Notes: generated by a model not told the origin, from the letters alone. A stretch of 64,000 nt of DNA from Calliopsis andreniformis (GCF_051401765.1 NW_027480481.1:1674001-1738000); one strand, 5' to 3'; shown: positions 53,437 to 64,000, counted from the stretch's first letter. Made by a program: numbers and translations.

Positions 53437-55084
53437 CAATCTTCAATCCTCAATCCTCAATCCTCAACCTTCAATCCTCAATACTCAATACTCAATCCTC
53501 AATCCTCAATTCTCAGTCCTCAATACTCAATCCTCAATCGTCAATCCTCAATCCCCAATCCTCAATCTTCAATCCTCAATTCTCAATAATCAATCCTCAA
53601 TCCTCAATATTCAACACACAACCCTCAACCGTCAATCCTCAACACTCAACCATCAATCCTCAATTCTCAATACTCAATAGAATATCCTGAATCCTCATGG
53701 TTCAATACGCAATCCACAAGATTCAATAATCAAGTCTCAATCCTCAAACATCAATTCTCAACACTCAATCCTCAATACTCAGTCCTCTCTCTTCAATCCT
53801 CCATCCTCAATCCTCAACCCTCAATCCTCAGTCATCAATACTCAATCTTCAATACTCAATCCTCAATCCTCAATCAGCAACCCTCAATCTTCAATCCTCA
53901 ACCCTCAATCCTCATTCCTCAAACCTCAATCCTCAACTCTCAGCCCTCATCCTCAATTCTCAATCCCCAATACCCAATCCTCAATCTTCAATCCTCAATC
54001 CTCAATCCTCAATCCTCAATCCTCAATCCACAGCCCTCAAACAGCAATGCTCAACCCTCAGCCCTCGTCCTCAGTCCACAACCGTCAATCCTCAATCCTC
54101 AATCTTCAATCATCAATATTCAATCTTCAGTTCTCAATCCTCAATCCTCAATCCTCAATCCTCAATCCTCAATGTTCAATCCCCTATACCCAAACCTCAA
54201 TCTTCAATCCTCAATCCTCAACCCTCAATCCTCAATCCTCAATCCTCAACCTTCAATCCTCAATACTCAATCTTCAACCCTCAATCCTCAATACTCAATC
54301 CTCAATCCTCATTCTTCAGTCCTCAGTCCTCAATCTTCAATCCTCAATACTCAACCTTCAATAATCAATCCTCAATTCTCAATCCTCAATACTCAATCCT
54401 CAATCGTCAATCCTCAATCCCCAATCCTCAATCTTCAGTCCACAATCCTCAGTCCTCAATCCTCAACCCTCAATCTTCAATACTCAATACTCAATCTTCA
54501 ATCCTCAATCCTCAAACCTCAAGCATGAATACTCAACCCCCAGTCCTCGTCCTCAATCGACAACCCTCAATCCTCGATCCTCAATCTTCAATACTCAACC
54601 CTCAATCCTCAATGCTCAATCCTCAATACCCAATCCTCAATCTTCAACCCTCAATCCACAATCCTCAATCCCCAATCCTCAATCCTCAATCCTCATTCCA
54701 CAAACCTCAATCCTGAATCCTCAATCCTGAATCCTCAATCTTCAGCCCACAGTCCTCAACTATCAGTTGTCAATCCTCAATCCTCAATAGAATATCCTCA
54801 CTTCACAGGATTCAATACTCAATACTCAACCTGCAATCTTCAAATCTCTATCCACAAACATCAATTCTCATCACTCAACCCTCAATACTCAGTCCCCAAT
54901 CCTCAATCTTCAACCCTCAATCCTCAATCCTCAATCCTCAATCCTCAATCCTCAATCTTCAATCTTCAATCCTCAATACTCAATCCTCAATCCTCAACCC
55001 TCAATCCTCAATTCTCAATCCTCAATCCTCAATCCTCAATATTCAACACTCAAGCCTCAATCATCAATCCTCAATTCTCAATAC

Positions 55085-55476
55085 TCAATAGAGTATCCTG
55101 AATTCTCATGGTTCAATACTCAATCCACAATATTCAATAATCAAATCTCAATCCTCAAACATCATTTCTCAACACTCAATCCTCAATACTCAGTCCTCTC
55201 TCTTCAATACTCCACCCTCAATCCTCAATCCTCAAGCGTCAATCCTCAATCCTCAATCCTCATCCCTCAATCCTCAGTCCTCAAACCTCAATCCGGAATC
55301 CTAAACCTTGAATCCTCAGCCTTCAGCCGTCGGTCCTCAACAATCAATTGTCAATCCCCAATACTCAGTAGAATATCCTCAATTCACAGTTTTCATTACT
55401 CAATACTCAATCTGCAATCTTCATATCTCTATCCACAAACATCAATACTCATCACTCAACCCTCAACACTCAGTCC
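55085..55476 (+). repeat. B-A box pair, 280-bp spacing
   Basis: B box G at 55,091 (GAGTATCC form) and A box G at 55,371. This is the second pair in copy 1 of the 4,540-bp unit. Confidence 0.8.
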
Positions 55477-57584
55477 TCAATCCTCAATATTCAATCCTTA
55501 ATCCTCAATCCTCAATCCACAATCCTCAACATTCAATCCTCAATACTCAATCTTCAATGCTCATTCCTCAATCCTCAATCCTCAATTCTCAATCCTCAAT
55601 CGTCAATCTTCAATCCTCTATACTCGATCTTCAACCCTCAATCCTCAATTCTCAATTCTCAATCCTCAATCCTCAATCCTCAATATTCAATACACAACCC
55701 TCAAACATCAATCCTCAGTACTCAATCGTCAGTCTTCAATCCTCAATACTCAATCTTCAATCCTCAATCCTCAATCCTCAATCCTCACTCTTCAATCCTC
55801 AATACCCAATCCTCAATCCTCGATCCTCAATCCTCAGTCATGAATCCTCAATCTTCAATACACAAACCTCAATCATCAATCCTCAAGCCTCAATCCTCAT
55901 TCCTCATTCCTCAATCCTTAATCCTCAATCCTCAGTCCGCAATAATCAACATTCAATACTCAATCTTCAATACTCAATCCTCTATACTCAATCCTCAATC
56001 CTCAATCCCCAATACTCAACCTTCAATCCTCCATACTCAATCTTCAATCCTCAATCCTCAATCATCAACCCTCAATCCTCAATCCTCAGTCATCAATACT
56101 CAATCTTCAATACCCAATCCTCAATCCTCAATCCTCAATCCTCAATACTCGATCTTCAATCCTCAATCCTCAATCCTCAATACTCAACCCTCAGCCCTCA
56201 TCCTCAAACCTCAATCCTGAATCCTCAAACCTCAATCTTCAATCCTCAATACTCAGTCTTCAATCCTCAACCCTGAATCCTCAATCCTCAATCCTCAATC
56301 CTCAATTCTCAATCCTCAATCCTCAACCCTCAGCCCTCATACTCAATCCTCAATCCTGAATCCTCAATCCTCAATCCTCAATCTTCAATCCTCAATACTC
56401 AATCCTCAATCCTCAATCCTCAATCCTCAATACACAATCTTCAATCCTCAATCCGCAATCCTCTATCCTCAATCCTCAATCCTCGATCCTCAATCCTCAG
56501 ACATCAATCCTCAATCTTCAATACTCAATCGTCAATCCTCAGTCCTCAATTCTCAGTCCTCAATCCTCGTTCCTCAAACCTCAATCCTCAACCCTCAGTC
56601 CTCATCCTCAATTCCCAATTCTCAATCCTCAAACCTCAATCTTCAATCCTCAATACTCAATCCTCAATCCTCAATACGCAACCATCAATCCTCAATTCTC
56701 AATACTCAATCTAATATCCTGAATTCTCAGTATTCAATACTCAAACCTCAACGCTCAACCCTCAGCCCTCATCCTCCATCCTCAATCCTCAATCCTCAAA
56801 CCTCAATCTTCAATCCTCAATCCTCAATCCTCAATCCTCAATCCTCAATCCGCAATCATCAATCCTCAATCTTCAACACTCAATCCTCAATCGTCAATCC
56901 TCAATCTTCAATCCTCAGTCCTAAATCCTCGATCCTCAATCCTCAATCCTCAATCCTCAATCCTCAATATTCAATACACAACCCTCAAACATCAACCCTC
57001 AGTACTCAACCGTCAGTCTTCAATCCTCAATACTCAATCTTCGATTCTCAATCCTCAATCCTCAATCCTCAATCCCAATCCTCAATCTTCAATCCTCAAT
57101 CGTCAATCCTCAATCCTCAATCCTCAATCCGCAATCATCAATCCTCAATCTTCAACACTCAATCCTCAATCCTCAATCCTCAATCTTCAATCCTAGATCC
57201 TCAATCCCCAATCTTCAATCCTTAATCCTCACCCTTCAATCCTCATTCCCCAATCTTCAATCTTCAATCCTCAATGCTCAATCCTCAATCCTCAATCATC
57301 ATTCCTCAATCCTCAGCCCTCAACCCTCAAACCTCAATCCTCAACCGTCAGTCCTCGTCCTCAATCGTCAACCCTCAATCCTCAATCCTCAATCCTCAGT
57401 CCTCAATCCTCAATCTACAATCCTCAATACTCAGTCTTCAATCCTCAACCCTCAATGCTCAATCCTCAGTCCTCAATCTTCAATCCTCAATTCTCAATAA
57501 TCAATCCTCAATCCTCAATATTCAACACACAACCCTCAACAGTCAATCCTCAACACTCAACCATCAATCCTCAATTCTCAATAC

Positions 57585-57976
57585 TCAATAGAATATCCTG
57601 AATTCTCATGGTTCAATTCTCAATCCACAATATTCAATAATCAAATCTCAATCCTCAAACATCAATTCTCAACACTCAATACTCAACACTCAGTCCTCTC
57701 TCTTCAATACTCTATACTCAACCCTCAATCCTCAAGCGTCAATCCTCAATCCTCTATCCTCAACCCTCAATCCTCAGTCCTCAAACCCCAATCCCGAATC
57801 CTCAATCCTGAATCCTCCACCTTCAGCCCTCAGTCCTCAAAAATCAATTGTCAATCCTCAATGCTCAATAGAATATCCTCAATCCACAGTTTTCAATACT
57901 GAACCCCATCCTTCAATCTTCAAATCTCAATCCACAAACATCAATCCTCATAACTCAACCATCAACACCCAGTCCT
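57585..57976 (+). repeat. B-A box pair, 280-bp spacing
   Basis: B box G at 57,591 and A box G at 57,871. This is the copy-2 version of the 53,051 and 53,331 pair. Confidence 0.8.
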
Positions 57977-59624
57977 CAATCTTCAATCCTCAATCCTCAA
58001 TCCTCAACCTTCAATCCTCAATACTCAATACTCAATCCTCAATCCTCAATTCTCAGTCCTCAATACTCAATCCTCAATCGTCAATCCTCAATCCCCAATC
58101 CTCAATCTTCAATCCTCAATTCTCAATAATCAATCCTCAATCCTCAATATTCAACACACAACCCTCAACCGTCAATCCTCAACACTCAACCATCAATCCT
58201 CAATTCTCAATCCTCAATAGAATATCCTGAATCCTCATGGTTCAATACGCAATCCACAAGATTCAATAATCAAGTCTCAATCCTCAAACATCAATTCTCA
58301 ACACTCAATCCTCAATACTCAGTCCTCTCTCTTCAATCCTCCATCCTCAATCCTCAACCCTCAATCCTCAGTCATCAATACTCAATCTTCAATACTCAAT
58401 CCTCAATCCTCAATCAGCAACCCTCAATCTTCAATCCTCAACCCTCAATCCTCATTCCTCAAACCTCAATCCTCAACTCTCAGCCCTCATCCTCAATTCT
58501 CAATCCCCAATACCCAATCCTCAATCTTCAATCCTCAATCCTCAATCCTCAATCCTCAATCCTCAATCCACAGCCCTCAAACAGCAATGCTCAACCCTCA
58601 GCCCTCGTCCTCAGTCCACAACCGTCAATCCTCAATCCTCAATCTTCAATCATCAATATTCAATCTTCAGTTCTCAATCCTCAATCCTCAATCCTCAATC
58701 CTCAATCCTCAATGTTCAATCCCCTATACCCAAACCTCAATCTTCAATCCTCAATCCTCAACCCTCAATCCTCAATCCTCAATCCTCAACCTTCAATCCT
58801 CAATACTCAATCTTCAACCCTCAATCCTCAATACTCAATCCTCAATCCTCATTCTTCAGTCCTCAGTCCTCAATCTTCAATCCTCAATACTCAACCTTCA
58901 ATAATCAATCCTCAATTCTCAATCCTCAATACTCAATCCTCAATCGTCAATCCTCAATCCCCAATCCTCAATCTTCAGTCCACAATCCTCAGTCCTCAAT
59001 CCTCAACCCTCAATCTTCAATACTCAATACTCAATCTTCAATCCTCAATCCTCAAACCTCAAGCATGAATACTCAACCCCCAGTCCTCGTCCTCAATCGA
59101 CAACCCTCAATCCTCGATCCTCAATCTTCAATACTCAACCCTCAATCCTCAATGCTCAATCCTCAATACCCAATCCTCAATCTTCAACCCTCAATCCACA
59201 ATCCTCAATCCCCAATCCTCAATCCTCAATCCTCATTCCACAAACCTCAATCCTGAATCCTCAATCCTGAATCCTCAATCTTCAGCCCACAGTCCTCAAC
59301 TATCAGTTGTCAATCCTCAATCCTCAATAGAATATCCTCACTTCACAGGATTCAATACTCAATACTCAACCTGCAATCTTCAAATCTCTATCCACAAACA
59401 TCAATTCTCATCACTCAACCCTCAATACTCAGTCCCCAATCCTCAATCTTCAACCCTCAATCCTCAATCCTCAATCCTCAATCCTCAATCCTCAATCTTC
59501 AATCTTCAATCCTCAATACTCAATCCTCAATCCTCAACCCTCAATCCTCAATTCTCAATCCTCAATCCTCAATCCTCAATATTCAACACTCAAGCCTCAA
59601 TCATCAATCCTCAATTCTCAATAC

Positions 59625-60016
59625 TCAATAGAGTATCCTGAATTCTCATGGTTCAATACTCAATCCACAATATTCAATAATCAAATCTCAATCCTCAAAC
59701 ATCATTTCTCAACACTCAATCCTCAATACTCAGTCCTCTCTCTTCAATACTCCACCCTCAATCCTCAATCCTCAAGCGTCAATCCTCAATCCTCAATCCT
59801 CATCCCTCAATCCTCAGTCCTCAAACCTCAATCCGGAATCCTAAACCTTGAATCCTCAGCCTTCAGCCGTCGGTCCTCAACAATCAATTGTCAATCCCCA
59901 ATACTCAGTAGAATATCCTCAATTCACAGTTTTCATTACTCAATACTCAATCTGCAATCTTCATATCTCTATCCACAAACATCAATACTCATCACTCAAC
60001 CCTCAACACTCAGTCC
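59625..60016 (+). repeat. B-A box pair, 280-bp spacing
   Basis: B box G at 59,631 and A box G at 59,911. This is the copy-2 version of the 55,091 and 55,371 pair. Confidence 0.8.
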
Positions 60017-61727
60017 TCAATCCTCAATATTCAATCCTTAATCCTCAATCCTCAATCCACAATCCTCAACATTCAATCCTCAATACTCAATCTTCAATGC
60101 TCATTCCTCAATCCTCAATCCTCAATTCTCAATCCTCAATCGTCAATCTTCAATCCTCTATACTCGATCTTCAACCCTCAATCCTCAATTCTCAATTCTC
60201 AATCCTCAATCCTCAATCCTCAATATTCAATACACAACCCTCAAACATCAATCCTCAGTACTCAATCGTCAGTCTTCAATCCTCAATACTCAATCTTCAA
60301 TCCTCAATCCTCAATCCTCAATCCTCACTCTTCAATCCTCAATACCCAATCCTCAATCCTCGATCCTCAATCCTCAGTCATGAATCCTCAATCTTCAATA
60401 CACAAACCTCAATCATCAATCCTCAAGCCTCAATCCTCATTCCTCATTCCTCAATCCTTAATCCTCAATCCTCAGTCCGCAATAATCAACATTCAATACT
60501 CAATCTTCAATACTCAATCCTCTATACTCAATCCTCAATCCTCAATCCCCAATACTCAACCTTCAATCCTCCATACTCAATCTTCAATCCTCAATCCTCA
60601 ATCATCAACCCTCAATCCTCAATCCTCAGTCATCAATACTCAATCTTCAATACCCAATCCTCAATCCTCAATCCTCAATCCTCAATACTTGATCTTCAAT
60701 CCTCAATCCTCAATCCTCAATACTCAACCCTCAGCCCTCATCCTCAAACCTCAATCCTGAATCCTCAAACCTCAATCTTCAATCCTCAATACTCAGTCTT
60801 CAATCCTCAACCCTGAATCCTCAATCCTCAATCCTCAATCCTCAATTCTCAATCCTCAATCCTCAACCCTCAGCCCTCATCCTCAATCCTCAATCCTGAA
60901 TCCTCAATCCTCAATCCTCAATCTTCAATCCTCAATACTCAATCCTCAATCCTCAATCCTCAATCCTCAATACACAATCTTCAATCCTCAATCCTCAATC
61001 CTCTATCCTCAATCCTCAATCCTCGATCCTCAATCCTCAGACATCAATCCTCAATCTTCAATACTCAATCGTCAATCCTCAGTCCTCAATTCTCAGTCCT
61101 CAATCCTCGTTCCTCAAACCTCAATCCTCAACACTCAGTCCTCATCCTCAATTCCCAATTCTCAATCCTCAAACCTCAATCTTCAATCCTCAATACTCAA
61201 TCCTCAATCCTCAATACGCAACCATCAATCCTCAATTCTCAATACTCAATCTAATATCCTGAATTCTCAGTATTCAATACTCAAACCTCAACGCTCAACC
61301 CTCAGCCCTCATCCTCCATCCTCAATCCTCAATCCTCAAACCTCAATCTTCAATCCTCAATCCTCAATCCTCAATCCTCAATCCTCAATCCGCAATCATC
61401 AATCCTCAATCTTCAACACTCAATCCTCAATCGTCAATCCTCAATCTTCAATCCTCAGTCCTAAATCCTCGATCCTCAATCCTCAATCCTCAATCCTCAA
61501 TCCTCAATATTCAATACACAACCCTCAAACATCAACCCTCAGTACTCAACCGTCAGTCTTCAATCCTCAATACTCAATCTTCGATTCTCAATCCTCAATC
61601 CTCAATCCTCAATCCCAATCCTCAATCTTCAATCCTCAATCGTCAATCCTCAATCCTCAATCCTCAATCCGCAATCATCAATCCTCAATCTTCAACACTC
61701 AATCCTCAATCCTCAATCCTCAATCTT

Positions 61728-63129
61728 CAATCCTCAATCCTAAATCCTCGATCCTCAATCCTCAATATTCAATACACAACCCTCAAACATCAACCCTCAG
61801 TACTCAATCGTCAGTCTTCAATCCTCAATACTCAATCTTCAATCCTCAATCCTCAATCCTCAATCCTCATTCTTCAATCCTCAATACCAAATCCTCAATC
61901 TTCAATCCTCAATCCCCAATCCTCAATCCTTGATCCTCAATCTTCAATCCTCAATCCCCAGTCCAAAATCTTCAATCCTCAATGCTAAATCCTCAATCCT
62001 AAATCCTCAGTCATCAGTCCTCAATCCTCAATCCCCAAACCTGAGTCCTCAACCGTCAGTCGTCGTCCTCAAACCTCAATCCCGAATCCTCAATCCTGAA
62101 TCGTCAATCTTCAGCCCTCAGTCCTCAACAATCAATTGTCAATCCTCAGTCCCCATTAGAATATCCTCAATTCACAGTTTTCAGTACTCAATCCCCAATC
62201 TTCAATCTTCAAATCTCAGTCTACAAACATCAATTCGCATCACTCAAAACTCAACACTCAGTCCTCAATCTTCATTCCTCAATCCTCAATCCTCAATCTT
62301 TAATCCTCAATACTCAATCTTCAATCCTCAATCCTCAATTCTCAATCCTCAGTCCTCAATCCTCAATCGCCAATACTCAATCCCCAATCCTCAATCTTCA
62401 ATCCTCAGTCCTCAGTCCTCAATCATCAATACTCAATGATCAATCCTCAATAATCAACCTTCAATCCTCAACCCTCAATCCTCAAACCACATTCCTCAAT
62501 CCTCAATCATCAACCTTCAATCCTCAATACTCAATCTTCAATCCTCAATTCCCAATCCTCAATCGTCAATCCTCAATCCTCAATCCTCAGTCATCAATCC
62601 TCAATCTTCAATACTCAATCCTCAATCCTCAATCCTCAATCCTCAATCCTCAATCCTCAGTCGTCAATCCTCATTCTTCAATCCTCAATACCCAATCCTA
62701 TATCCTCAATCCTAAATCCTCAATTCTCAATCCTCAATCCTCAGTCCTCAGTCCTCAAACCTCAGTCCTCAAACCTCAGCCATCATCCTCAATCGTCAAT
62801 CCTCGTTCCTCAATCCTCAATCCTCAATCTTCAATCCTCCATACTCAATCTTCAATCCTCAATCCTCAATCATCAATCCTCAATCCTCAATCCTCAGTCA
62901 TGAATCCTCAATCTTCAATACTCAATCCTCAATCATCAATCCTCAATCCTCAATCCTCATTCCTCATTCCTCAATCCTTAATCCTCAATCCTCTGTCCGC
63001 AATCCTCAACATTCAATACTCAATCTTCAATACTCAATCCTCTATCCTCAATCCTCAATCCTCAATCCTCAATACTCAACCTTCAATCCTCCATACTCAA
63101 TCTTCAATCCTCAATCCTCAATCATCAAT
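61728..63129. repeat. Block shared with 15,136-16,500
   Basis: This is the distant counterpart of 15,136-16,500 (offset 46,629). An A box has its G at 62,159, with CAATTG upstream. The match ends at about 63,129, where the sequence jumps to TACTCGATC material. No gene is visible. Confidence 0.73.
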
Positions 63130-64000
63130 ACTCGATCTTCAATCCTCAATCCTCAATCCTCAATCCTCAACCCTCAGCCCTCACCCTCAAACCTCAATCC
63201 TGAATCCTCAAACCTCAATCTTCAATCATCAATCCTCAATCCTCAATCCTCAATTCTCAATCCTCAATGCTCAATCCTCAATCTTCAATCCTCAATCCCG
63301 AATCCTCAATCTTCAATCCTCAATCCTCAATCCTCAATCCTCAATCCTCAATCTTCAATCCTCAATACTCAATATTCAATCCTCAATACTCAATCCTCAA
63401 TCCTCAATCCTCAATCCTCAATCCTCAATCCTCAATTCTCAATCCTCAATGGTCAATCCTCAATCCCCAATCCTCAATCTTCAGTCCACAATCCTCAATC
63501 CTCAATCCTCAACCCTCAATCTTCAATACTCAATACTCAATCTTCAATCCTCAATCCTCAATCCTCAATCCTCAATCCTCAATCCTCAATCCTCAGTCGT
63601 CAATCCTCATTCTTCAATCCTCAATACCCAATCCTATATCCTCAATCCTAAATCCTCAATTCTCAATCCTCAATCCTCAGTCCTCAGTCCTCAAACCTCA
63701 GTCCTCAAACCTCAGCCATCATCCTCAATCGTCAATCCTCGTTCCTCAATCCTCAATCCTCAATCTTCAATCCTCCATACTCAATCTTCAATCCTCAATC
63801 CTCAATCATCAATCCTCAATCCTCAATCCTCAGTCATGAATCCTCAATCTTCAATACTCAATCCTCAATCATCAATCCTCAATCCTCAATCCTCATTCCT
63901 CATTCCTCAATCCTTAATCCTCAATCCTCTGTCCGCAATCCTCAACATTCAATACTCAATCTTCAATACTCAATCCTCTATCCTCAATCCTCAATCCTCA
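63130..64000. repeat. Right-edge mosaic with 936-bp offset duplication
   Basis: About 63,570-64,000 repeat about 62,634-63,064 (CAGTCGTC at 62,658 and 63,594, offset 936). Between them, 63,250-63,370 match 27,630-27,750 (offset 35,619), and 63,465-63,560 resemble 51,840-51,940. At least three lineages therefore meet within 900 bp. The window edge cuts the last copy. No gene is visible. Confidence 0.7.

Larger units (their letters stand above)
52648..57187. repeat. 4,540-bp tandem unit, copy 1
   Basis: This matches 57,188-61,727 at a constant offset of 4,540. All its boxes recur at that offset: B 53,051, A 53,331, B 53,680, A 54,790, B 55,091, A 55,371, C 56,713. The unit contains two of the 280-bp B-A pairs. 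It begins at CAATCCTAGATCC near 52,648. No gene is visible. Confidence 0.88.
57188..61727. repeat. 4,540-bp tandem unit, copy 2
   Basis: This is the tandem partner of 52,648-57,187. Boxes: B 57,591, A 57,871, B 58,220, A 59,330, B 59,631, A 59,911, C 61,253. I noticed at least six substitutions and no length change, for example C to T near 60,689 and A to C near 60,879. Recent duplication is inferred from the near identity. Confidence 0.88.
1..64000. repeat. Degenerate 7-bp satellite array (TCAATCC)n
   Basis: The whole window is built from a 7-bp unit, consensus TCAATCC on the + strand and GGATTGA on the - strand. Common in-register variants are TCAATAC, TCAATCT, TCAATTC, TCAGTCC, TCAACCC, TCAAACC and ACAATCC. 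The leading TCA is the best conserved part and most variation falls in the last four positions. The + strand is C-rich and nearly free of G. The array reaches both edges, so its real length is unknown. No unique sequence interrupts it for even a few hundred bases. Breaks in the 7-bp register are rare, for example 6-mers near 53 and 4,189. I infer a eukaryotic satellite or giant minisatellite; nothing seen supports coding or RNA genes. Confidence 0.97.

Noticed and set aside
1..64000. CRISPR array
   Set aside because: The repeats are contiguous 7-mers with no unique spacers and no cas genes.
1..64000. Functional telomere
   Set aside because: The unit is too degenerate, lacks a GGG run, contains large segmental duplications and continues past both edges. 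A telomere-like origin is kept only as speculation.
1..64000. Coding or regulatory sequence on the - strand
   Set aside because: TGA appears at least every 21 bases in all frames over nearly all of the window, and no open frame of useful length exists.

Overview
The window contains no recognisable gene. All 64,000 bases are one continuous tandem array of a degenerate 7-bp unit, consensus TCAATCC on the + strand (GGATTGA on the - strand). The array runs off both ends of the window. I saw no unique sequence, transposon, tRNA, rRNA, CRISPR array or conserved coding region. This points to a eukaryotic satellite or very large minisatellite (heterochromatic, pericentromeric or subtelomeric). The sequence alone does not identify the species.

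The heptamers are strongly strand-asymmetric: the + strand is C-rich and very poor in G. The + strand holds many open frames, up to about 355 codons, all reading variants of the heptapeptide SSILNPQ. This follows from the arithmetic of the repeat: 7 is not divisible by 3, so each + frame cycles through the same 21-base pattern, which has no stop codon, while the - strand meets TGA every 21 bases in every frame. I treat all of these frames as non-coding.

Above the heptamer there is a rich second level of order. Variant heptamers act as bar-codes that reveal kilobase-scale duplications. Layout: 1-2,520 diverged heptamers with a 1,144-bp offset duplication; 2,521-13,885 a 4,080-bp unit in two full copies plus a partial third, with nested 3,194- and 2,148-bp offsets; 13,886-17,240 mosaic; 17,240-21,988 a 2,051-bp unit (exactly 293 heptamers), about 2.3 copies; 21,989-33,330 mosaic rich in diverged marker boxes; 33,330-36,629 a 1,651-bp unit twice, with a third copy at 38,785-40,358; 40,359-42,374 mosaic; 42,375-48,918 a 3,272-bp unit twice; 48,919-52,647 mosaic; 52,648-61,727 a 4,540-bp unit twice; 61,728-64,000 mosaic with a 936-bp offset duplication.

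The most interesting structure is a family of about 54 diverged boxes centred on the off-consensus heptamer AATATCC. I name three classes. Box A has about 26 copies, box B about 15, and box C about 13. A and B align heptamer by heptamer over about 16 units (112 bp), so they share an ancestor. In seven places a B box is followed by an A box at exactly 280 bp (40 heptamers), and in an eighth at 281 bp. A second large-scale signal is colinearity: 23.1-38.1 kb and 47.5-55.0 kb carry the same blocks in the same order, but the second interval is about half as long. It looks like an old superunit duplication later reshaped by deletion or expansion. All coordinates of block edges are by eye and uncertain by tens of bases, because the flanks are plain heptamers.
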